Source: an uncultured Acidimicrobiales bacterium (GTDB lineage Bacteria > Actinomycetota > Acidimicrobiia > Acidimicrobiales > SHLQ01). Taken from it: 64,000 nucleotides of DNA. Position 1 is the first letter of the stretch. Every line of letters starts with the position of its first letter. Under the pieces are notes generated by a model. It was not told where the DNA came from. It saw only the letters and a list, made by a program, of their open reading frames with translations, and searched no databases. Position numbers and translations under genes: made by a program. Shown here one piece after another: positions 57,745 through 64,000 of the stretch. Location of the stretch: positions 24,657 through 88,656 of the forward strand of contig CALHTF010000099.1 of assembly GCA_938038815.1 (NCBI GenBank). Direction: 5' to 3'.

Positions 57745-58788
57745 ATGGTAGAGATGCTCAACTCCATCGGACTTGTGATGGGCCGCGACATGGCTGTCGA
57801 TCTCGGCACCGCCAACACCTTGGTCTATCTGCGGGGCGAGGGGATCGTCCTTGACGAACCGTCGGTCGTCGCCGTAAACGCCATCGATGGACGACCACTC
57901 GCCGTGGGTGCCGAAGCCAAGCGGATGATCGGCCGTACGCCGAGCCACATCCAAGCGATTCGACCGCTTAAAGACGGCGTTATTGCCGACTTTGATATCT
58001 GCGAAAAGATGCTGCGCTACTTCATCCAGAAGGTGCACCATCGCAAGTGGGCAAAGCCGCGCATGGTTATCTGCGTTCCGTCGGGAATCACCGGCGTCGA
58101 GCGTCGGGCCGTGCAAGAAGCCGCCGAATTCGCCGGCGCTCGCAAACCCGCCTACATCATCGAAGAACCCATGGCGGCGGCCATCGGCGCTGGTCTTCCG
58201 GTGCAGGAACCAACCGGCAACATGATCGTCGACATCGGTGGCGGAACCACCGAGGTTGCGGTTATCTCGCTCGGTGGCGTAGTGGCCAGCCAGTCGGCCC
58301 GCACCGGCGGCGACGACCTCGACGACTCGATCATTCAGTACATCAAGAAGGAATACAGCGTGGCGCTCGGCGAGCGTACCGCCGAAGACATCAAGATCGC
58401 CTTGGCGTCGGCCTGGCCGCTCCGCCAAGAAATGCAGGCCGAGATCCGAGGCCGCGACCTGGTATCGGGTCTGCCGAAGACCATCATGATCAACACCAAC
58501 GAGATCCGCGAAGCAATCGAAGAACCGGTTGCCGCCATCTGTGATGCGGTCAAGATCACCCTCGACAAGACGCCGCCCGAACTAGCGGCCGACATTATGG
58601 AACAAGGCATCACCCTCGCTGGTGGTGGCGCACTGCTCACCGGTCTCGAAGCTCGCCTCGAGAACGAAACCGGTATGCCGATCACGATCGCCCCGGATCC
58701 GCTGTATTCGGTAGCGCTCGGCTCGGGCCAGTCGCTCGAAGAATTCGAAGCGCTGAAGGGCATCTTGTTCTCGTCGACCATGGGTTAA
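57745..58788 (+). CDS. mreB: Rod-shape-determining actin homologue MreB
   Basis: 347 residues from ATG 57745 (ATG 57778, giving MGRDMAVDLG, is an equally plausible start). Actin-fold motifs: phosphate 1 DLGTANTLVY, phosphate 2 IVDIGGGTTEVAVISLGG and the adenosine site GITLAGGGALLTGLE. It polymerises under the membrane to guide lateral wall synthesis. It is first of mreB-mreC-mreD-mrdA-rodA, the complete elongasome set, so rod-shaped growth is expected. Confidence 0.95.
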   Translation: MVEMLNSIGLVMGRDMAVDLGTANTLVYLRGEGIVLDEPSVVAVNAIDGRPLAVGAEAKRMIGRTPSHIQAIRPLKDGVIADFDICEKMLRYFIQKVHHRKWAKPRMVICVPSGITGVERRAVQEAAEFAGARKPAYIIEEPMAAAIGAGLPVQEPTGNMIVDIGGGTTEVAVISLGGVVASQSARTGGDDLDDSIIQYIKKEYSVALGERTAEDIKIALASAWPLRQEMQAEIRGRDLVSGLPKTIMINTNEIREAIEEPVAAICDAVKITLDKTPPELAADIMEQGITLAGGGALLTGLEARLENETGMPITIAPDPLYSVALGSGQSLEEFEALKGILFSSTMG

Positions 58789-58802
58789 TGGGGTAAGCAT
58801 CT

Positions 58803-59642
58803 ATGGCCGCTCCCACCCATCGTGGACGGTCGTGGTACACCCTGGCGCTTTTGGCGCTCACCGCTCTTACCTTGTTCACCCTCGACTTTCGGGGGTTCGG
58901 ACCCCTTGAGTCGGTGCAGAGTGGACTGCGCAGTGCGTTCTCGCCGGTAAGGTCCGCCGGCGAATCGATCACCAAGCCGATCTCCAACGGCGCCGAAGGA
59001 CTCTTCAACTACGGCGACCTCGAAGAAGAAAACGCTCGCCTCGAAGCTCGCATCGCCGAACTCGAAGGCCGTATCTTTCAGATCGATGCCGAGGAAGCCG
59101 AACTCAAACGCCTCAAGGCCGAGCTAGGACTCGACTACGTGGGCGACTTGCCAACCGTCATCGCCGAGGTGATCACCGGGCCGGTCGGCAACTTCGCCAG
59201 TCAGTCCGTCGATATCAACCGCGGCACCGCCGATGGCATCACCGAAGGTATGCCGGTGGTAACCGGTGCGGGGTTGGTCGGCCGCGTCACGCGTGCCGAC
59301 CGCAGTCGGGCGGTGGTGCAGTTGATCATCGATGCCGAATTTACGGTCGGCGTTCGGATCGCCAGCGAAACCAACCCCGACGAAATCGGTCTTGGGCACG
59401 GCGATGGTCCGGGCTCGCCTCGTCAGATCACGGTCGACCAAGGCATCGACCTCGGTATTGCGGTCGGCGACCTCGTGGTCACCAGCGGTGGTCGTACCAG
59501 CTTGTTCCCGCCCGGGCTTCCGATCGGCGTGGTGAGCGACGTGATCGAAAAGGATCGCGGCCTCGAACTCAAGGTCGAACTCAACGCGGCGCCGGACCAG
59601 ATTGGGTTTGTGAACGTCGTGCTCTTTGAGGCCGAGGAGTAA
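58803..59642 (+). CDS. mreC: Rod-shape-determining protein MreC
   Basis: 279 residues: TM at about residues 12-27, a coiled-coil (about 60-102, ENARLEARIAELEGRIFQID) and a double beta-barrel domain (about 120-275; GTADGITEGMPVVTGAGLVG). It links MreB to the wall-synthesis enzymes. It starts 14 bp after mreB and ends 2 bp before mreD. Confidence 0.93.
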   Translation: MAAPTHRGRSWYTLALLALTALTLFTLDFRGFGPLESVQSGLRSAFSPVRSAGESITKPISNGAEGLFNYGDLEEENARLEARIAELEGRIFQIDAEEAELKRLKAELGLDYVGDLPTVIAEVITGPVGNFASQSVDINRGTADGITEGMPVVTGAGLVGRVTRADRSRAVVQLIIDAEFTVGVRIASETNPDEIGLGHGDGPGSPRQITVDQGIDLGIAVGDLVVTSGGRTSLFPPGLPIGVVSDVIEKDRGLELKVELNAAPDQIGFVNVVLFEAEE

Positions 59643-59644
59643 CG

Positions 59645-60154
59645 ATGGCCTTCCTGCGCGGCGCCCGGATGGGCCTGGTGACCCTGGTGGCCTTGGTCTT
59701 GCAGACCACCCTGTTCACCGACCTGCGAATAGGGGGAGTAGCGCCCGAACTCGTGCTCGCGGTCGCCGCGATGGCGGGCTTTGTGGCCGGACCGTCGAGC
59801 GGTGCGTGGGCCGGATTCTGGATGGGCTTGGCCTACGACGTTGTGCTCGAAACGCCGCTTGGCTTAGCCGGTCTGGCGTTCTGCATCGTGGGCTACGTGG
59901 CCGGACTAGCTGGCGAGACCGCGTTCCGTCCAACCTGGTGGTATGCGGCAGGGTCGGTTGCGGTGTCGAGCGTGTTTGGGGTGATCGTGTTCGCGATCGT
60001 CAGCACGTTGGTAGGCCAGAATGCGGTTGTTTCCGGCTCGTTGCTGCGGGTCGTGATTGGCGTGGCCATCCTCAACGCCCTGTTGGCACCCGCGATTATG
60101 GGTGTGGTGCGATGGAGCTATGGGCGACCCCGCGAACTCCGGGTCGCCACCTAA
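59645..60154 (+). CDS. mreD: Rod-shape-determining protein MreD
   Basis: 169 residues, five or so TM segments (for example LVTLVALVLQTTLF, PELVLAVAAMAGFVAG), typical of MreD in length and composition although the primary sequence of this family is weakly conserved. The assignment relies on the mreBC-mrdA context. It ends 12 bp before mrdA. Confidence 0.88.
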   Translation: MAFLRGARMGLVTLVALVLQTTLFTDLRIGGVAPELVLAVAAMAGFVAGPSSGAWAGFWMGLAYDVVLETPLGLAGLAFCIVGYVAGLAGETAFRPTWWYAAGSVAVSSVFGVIVFAIVSTLVGQNAVVSGSLLRVVIGVAILNALLAPAIMGVVRWSYGRPRELRVAT

Positions 60155-60166
60155 GGTCGGGTTGCG

Positions 60167-62488
60167 ATGTCTCAAGATGTCATACGGTTCCGCCTTCGCT
60201 TGATCGGCATTATCGGTGTGTCGATGTTTGTCGCGCTCTTCGTGCGGCTGTGGTTTGTGCAGATTGTCGACGCCGAGCAAGCCCAGAGCACGGCTCAATC
60301 GAACATCATCCGAGTCGTGCGCGAGGAAGGCCCTCGGGGGCGCATCCTCGATCGCAACGGCAAGGTGCTGGTGACCAACCGGCTCACCAACGTGGTGGAG
60401 ATCGACCGGATCGCCTACAACGAGGCGCTCGCGAGAATGGACGAGGACGACCGCGAGTCGTTCCAGCTCGAGATGTTCACCCGGCTCGCTGTCGAGATCA
60501 ACCGGTCCGAAAGCGGACGCAACCTAGTGAAGGTATCGACCCTCGAAGCGGCGCTCGACAACCAGAACTACTCGAACCTCGAGTCGGTGCCGGTTGCGTG
60601 GGATGTGAGTGAAGACCTGCTGGTGCTTGTGGGGGAGCGGCCCGACATCTTCCCGGGCGTGATCGTCACCGAGCGCACGGTTCGTCACTATCCGTACGGC
60701 AAATACGCCGCCCACATTCTTGGCTGGGTTGGCCGGATCAGCAGCGAGTGGGAACAGGTCGACGACCCCGAAAATTTCGACGACCTCTCCACCAAGCCGT
60801 ATCAGCGCCGCGACCAGATCGGCAAGGAAGGTATCGAGCGACTCTTCGAAGACGAACTTCGCGGTATTCCCGGCGAACGCAAGTACGAGGTCGACCGGCT
60901 CAACCGTGTGCAACGCGAGTATGACGAGGAACGGCAGTTCCCCCAGCCCGGCAACGACGTGTACCTGACCATCGACATCGATCTCCAGGCTCGGGTCGAA
61001 GATGAGTTAGCGGCCGCGCTGGCGAACGCTCGCGAGCAAGAAGCCGGCCCCGACGAGTTTGAGTTCCGAGCCACCGCCGGTTCGGCCATCATCATGAACC
61101 CGCGCAACGGTCGGATTCTCGCGATGGCCAGTAACCCGACCTTCGACATTTCCGAGTTCGTGGGCGGTATCCCCCAAGACCGCTACGAGGCATTGCTCGC
61201 CCTGAATAACCCGTTCGTGAACCGGGCTATTACCGGTTTGTACGAGCCAGGCTCAACCTTCAAGCCGTTCACGGCGATCGCCGCTCACGATCACGACATT
61301 TATGGGTCCGAGCCCTACATCACCGAGATGGACCAGTTCTTCGACCATGCCAAGGAGTACCGCGCACAGAGTTGCAGCGTGAAGGGCGAGACCAAAGAGG
61401 CCGACGACGCCCAGCGAGCTGCCGGTTGCATCTTCAAAAACGCCGGCAATTTCTATACGAGTATCGACCTGCGCCGGTCGATCTCGTTGTCGTCGGACAC
61501 CTTCTATTACCGCTTGGGCGAAGCGTTCTGGATTAACGAGAACGACGAGGACGACACCGCGATCCAAGATGTCGCCGAGCGTTATGGCTTTGGTAGTAAG
61601 TCGGGTATTGCACTGCCGTCGGAGAACGCCGGGTACATCCCCACGCCGGAGCGGCGGGCGCAACGCCACAACGAAAACCCCACCGCCTTCCCGAACCCCG
61701 ACTGGCTTTCGGGCGACAACATTCAGCTGGCGATTGGGCAGTCGGACCTCGTGGTGTCGCCGCTTCAACTCGCGAATTCCTATGCCGCGTTGGCCAACGG
61801 TGGGCGGCTGTTTAACCCCAACATCGTGTACGAAGTCCGCACCGCAGGCGAGAAGTCGGCCGATGGCAAAGGTGAGTTGATCCGCCGGTTCAAGCCGCGG
61901 ATCGCGGCCGAGATCCCGATCGATGAAGAGATCGCCGTGCGAATCCACGACGGGCTGGTCGGCACCGTTGCGATCCCCAACACGCCCGGCGGCAACGATG
62001 GCGGTACGGCGTTCCAAGCCTTTACCGACATCGAGTTCGACAACAAAAAGTGGCCGGTAGCCGGCAAGACCGGAACCGCTGAAGTCATTGGCCAGGCCGA
62101 CAACGCGCTCTTCGCTGGATATGGCCCGGTCGATACCCGGACCAACGTCTTGATGGTCGACCGCAAGGTTCCGGGGTACGTGGGCGTAGCGGTACTCGAG
62201 GAAGCGGGCTTCGGTAGCAAGTCGGCGGCGCCGCTCATCGCCAAGATCTTCCACGGGCTCGCTAACGGCACCATCACCGAAGCTCGCACCGCCGACGAAC
62301 TTCGCGAGGAATACTTTGCGTCGGAGTCCTTCGCCAGCCTCGACGTGCTCACCGGCGACGGCGAGGTCGATGTCGAAGCGATCGAAGAAGGCGACGAAGA
62401 CCCCGACGGGGAACCGGCCGACACGGTCGCTCCCGACAACCCCGACGCAACCCGCGATGACGAATCGAGCGGTGGCGACGACTCATGA
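60167..62488 (+). CDS. mrdA: Penicillin-binding protein 2 (elongation transpeptidase)
   Basis: 773 residues: one TM (about 10-32), a pedestal domain and a transpeptidase domain with catalytic SxxK at Ser363-Lys366 (GSTFKPF), SxD (SLSSDTFYYRLG) and KTG (AGKTGTAE) motifs. An acidic C-terminal tail of about 40 residues (EEGDEDPDGEP) extends beyond the usual end. It cross-links peptidoglycan with the RodA polymerase, whose ATG overlaps this stop by 4 bp. Confidence 0.95.
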   Translation: MSQDVIRFRLRLIGIIGVSMFVALFVRLWFVQIVDAEQAQSTAQSNIIRVVREEGPRGRILDRNGKVLVTNRLTNVVEIDRIAYNEALARMDEDDRESFQLEMFTRLAVEINRSESGRNLVKVSTLEAALDNQNYSNLESVPVAWDVSEDLLVLVGERPDIFPGVIVTERTVRHYPYGKYAAHILGWVGRISSEWEQVDDPENFDDLSTKPYQRRDQIGKEGIERLFEDELRGIPGERKYEVDRLNRVQREYDEERQFPQPGNDVYLTIDIDLQARVEDELAAALANAREQEAGPDEFEFRATAGSAIIMNPRNGRILAMASNPTFDISEFVGGIPQDRYEALLALNNPFVNRAITGLYEPGSTFKPFTAIAAHDHDIYGSEPYITEMDQFFDHAKEYRAQSCSVKGETKEADDAQRAAGCIFKNAGNFYTSIDLRRSISLSSDTFYYRLGEAFWINENDEDDTAIQDVAERYGFGSKSGIALPSENAGYIPTPERRAQRHNENPTAFPNPDWLSGDNIQLAIGQSDLVVSPLQLANSYAALANGGRLFNPNIVYEVRTAGEKSADGKGELIRRFKPRIAAEIPIDEEIAVRIHDGLVGTVAIPNTPGGNDGGTAFQAFTDIEFDNKKWPVAGKTGTAEVIGQADNALFAGYGPVDTRTNVLMVDRKVPGYVGVAVLEEAGFGSKSAAPLIAKIFHGLANGTITEARTADELREEYFASESFASLDVLTGDGEVDVEAIEEGDEDPDGEPADTVAPDNPDATRDDESSGGDDS

Positions 62489-63642
62489 TCGCCTTTGGAT
62501 TGCCGTCTCGCGGCGGTGGCGTTGCCCGAGACAAACCGGTGTGGTGGCACCATGTCGACTACGCACTCATCGCCGTGGTGCTCGGCATCTCGGCCTTCGG
62601 TGCTCTGCTGGTCTACTCAGCGACCCGCGGTCCGGCCACGATCGAGCAACCGGCTAACACCTCCTTTGTCACCAAACAGGTCGTATTTGTGGTCATCGGC
62701 ACCATCGTGATGAGCGTCGTGGCGGCCATCGACTACCGCAAGCTTCGAGCCCTTATCCCGCTCGGGTACACCGCGTTGGTGGCCATGCTGATCGCCGTGC
62801 GCTTGACCGGCCGCGAAATCAACGGTGCCCGCTCATGGTTTGAGTTCGGCGGCTTCCAAGTGCAGCCCTCGGAGTACGGCAAAGTGGTGCTCATCGTCGC
62901 GGTCGCAACCTTCCTCGCATCGCGACAAGAAGGGCTGAGCTTTCAAGACCTCGGGTTCGCCACGCTCATCGCTGCCATCCCGATGGGCCTCATCTACCTC
63001 CAGCCCGACCTCGGAACCATCTTGGTGTACCTGGCGATCCTGGCCGGCATGGTTCTAGTTGCCGGTATCAAGCCTCGCCAGCTGGTCGTGGTGTTGGCCA
63101 TCGTTGGTCTGCTCGGAACCGCCGCGGTCTCAAGTGGCCAGCTCAAGGCTTACCAAGTTGAACGCCTGTCGTCGTTTCTCGACGAGAACCCCGAAACTGC
63201 CGAAGCCCGGCGGGCCCGCTTCAACGTCGACCAGGCCGCAGTAGCGATTGGTAACGGCGGTATGTGGGGGACCGGGCTGTTCGAGGGCAGCCAAACCCGG
63301 TCGCGTTTGGTGCCCGCTCAGCGCACCGACTTCATCTTTACCGTGGCGGGAGAAGAGCTCGGCTTTGTCGGCAGTGTGACCTTGTTGGTGCTACTCGCCG
63401 CGCTCGTGTTTCGAATATGGAGAGTCGCGTCGATAGCCGAAGACAACCAAGGCACGATGATCTGTGTCGGGGTCCTGGCCATGATCTTGTTCCAGCTCTT
63501 TGAGAGCGTAGGAATGACCCTGGGCATCATGCCCGTAACCGGCATCCCCTTACCGTTCGTCAGCTACGGGGGATCGTCGGTCATCACCAGCTTCGCCGCC
63601 ATCGGACTCGTACTAAGCGTCCACATCCACCGCTACTCCTAA
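62485..63642 (+). CDS. rodA: SEDS glycosyltransferase RodA
   Basis: 385 residues with about ten TM segments and SEDS-family motifs: WFEFGGFQVQPSEYGKV, LQPDLGTILVY, IMPVTGIPLPFVSYGGSSVI. Full length for RodA/FtsW; the position beside mrdA identifies it as RodA rather than FtsW. It polymerises lipid II in the elongasome. ATGA overlap with mrdA implies translational coupling. Last gene in the window. Confidence 0.94.
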   Translation: MIAFGLPSRGGGVARDKPVWWHHVDYALIAVVLGISAFGALLVYSATRGPATIEQPANTSFVTKQVVFVVIGTIVMSVVAAIDYRKLRALIPLGYTALVAMLIAVRLTGREINGARSWFEFGGFQVQPSEYGKVVLIVAVATFLASRQEGLSFQDLGFATLIAAIPMGLIYLQPDLGTILVYLAILAGMVLVAGIKPRQLVVVLAIVGLLGTAAVSSGQLKAYQVERLSSFLDENPETAEARRARFNVDQAAVAIGNGGMWGTGLFEGSQTRSRLVPAQRTDFIFTVAGEELGFVGSVTLLVLLAALVFRIWRVASIAEDNQGTMICVGVLAMILFQLFESVGMTLGIMPVTGIPLPFVSYGGSSVITSFAAIGLVLSVHIHRYS

Positions 63643-63647
63643 CCTCT

Positions 63648-63740
63648 GGTCAGTCGCTCGCGAGTTCGTGGTCTTTCTGGTCAGTCGCTCGCGAGTTCGT
63701 GGTCTTTCTGATCAGTCGCTCGCGAGCTCGCTCCTTCTAC
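63648..63740. repeat. 31-bp direct repeats downstream of rodA
   Basis: A 31-bp unit (GGTCAGTCGCTCGCGAGTTC plus GTGGTCTTTCT) occurs at 63648-63678 and 63679-63709, with a third, diverging copy from 63710. TCGCGA palindromes recur in each. The remaining 63741-63864 is gene-free, with GC-rich words such as CGCGAGCTC. Units abut without spacers, so it is not a CRISPR. Confidence 0.85.
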
Positions 63741-63864
63741 GCTTCGCTATCTCCCGCAGCCGGCGCCCCTCGCCCTCCGCGAGCTCCGGGCTCCTTTGCC
63801 TCTTTCTGCGGATGGGTGGAAAAACATCGACGTAGCGTGGCCGTGTCACTACCCTCCGCTATTC

Positions 63865-64000
63865 GAGCCTGGCACTGGAGCCTGGCACTGGAGCCTGGCA
63901 CTGGAGCCTGGCACTGGAGCCTGGCACTGGAGCCTGGCACTGGAGCCTGGCACTGGAGCCTGGCACTGGAGCCTGGCACTGGAGCCTGGCACTGGAGCCT
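63865..64000. repeat. 13-bp tandem repeat array running off the window
   Basis: The unit GAGCCTGGCACTG is repeated at least 10.4 times without a mismatch from 63865 to the window end. The period is not a multiple of three, so any open frame across it is incidental. Perfect identity suggests recent expansion by slippage. The total length is unknown because the array continues past the edge. Confidence 0.95.

Noticed and set aside
63648..63740. CRISPR-like array after rodA
   Set aside because: The 31-bp units abut without unique spacers and there are only two complete copies; no cas genes nearby.
63737..63979. Minus-strand 80-codon frame with a repeated PVPGSSARLQCQA peptide
   Set aside because: It is a translation of the 13-bp tandem repeat, whose period makes open frames by chance.

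Overview
The window looks like chromosomal DNA of a high-GC actinobacterium, most probably a marine-type member of the class Acidimicrobiia (Ilumatobacter-like). That placement is inferred from GC-rich codon use, the mix of acyl-CoA dehydrogenase, CoA-transferase and MaoC genes with metY, MacB-type exporters and an mreBCD-mrdA-rodA cluster, and the low-complexity intergenic repeats. No rRNA or other firm taxonomic marker is present.

Bases 1-18740 form an accessory region ending at tRNA-Lys (minus strand). A 38-bp exact copy of the tRNA-Lys 3' end lies at 5810-5847, and a degenerate third copy at about 1016-1036. Both outlying copies sit beside the same hairpin. A short integrase-like remnant lies just inside tRNA-Lys. 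I read this as two nested islets accreted at one tRNA gene. The outer islet (about 1.05-5.75 kb) carries an OsmC-like protein, a TetR regulator, a stand-alone acetylene-hydratase-like molybdenum/tungsten enzyme, a small coupled protein and a lipoprotein. The inner islet (about 5.85-18.66 kb) carries a two-component system, two MacB/FtsX-type ABC exporters (one with an adaptor containing two peptidoglycan-binding domains), two lipoproteins that share a 58-bp upstream element, and a GH43 glycosidase.

Bases 18.8-38.9 kb hold signalling and surface functions: a PlsC acyltransferase, an FHA-adenylate cyclase convergent with a Ser/Thr kinase, a 2170-residue surface protein with 13 tandem beta-sandwich repeats, a DDAH/arginine-deiminase-fold enzyme, tRNA-Arg, a GGDEF-EAL protein, a short malate-synthase-like protein divergent from a RamB-like regulator, a PGPGW-like membrane protein and a PEP-utilizing-enzyme-like protein.

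Bases 38.9-48.7 kb are metabolic: MetY coupled to an alpha/beta hydrolase; a DUF3179 lipoprotein whose frame is crossed by a TGA at a conserved Cys position, followed by a bacterial-type SECIS hairpin (a probable selenoprotein); a YdhR-like small protein; and a four-gene ACAD-CaiB-MaoC-ACAD operon behind a palindromic operator, divergent from an acyl-ACP desaturase.

Bases 48.7-63.6 kb are core genome: a DUF389 transporter-like protein, tRNA-Gly, tig-clpP-clpX (protein quality control), folC, a type IVb-pilin/carbohydrate-binding fusion, ndk and mreB-mreC-mreD-mrdA-rodA (rod-shape elongasome). The window ends in a 31-bp repeat block and a 13-bp tandem array that runs off the edge.
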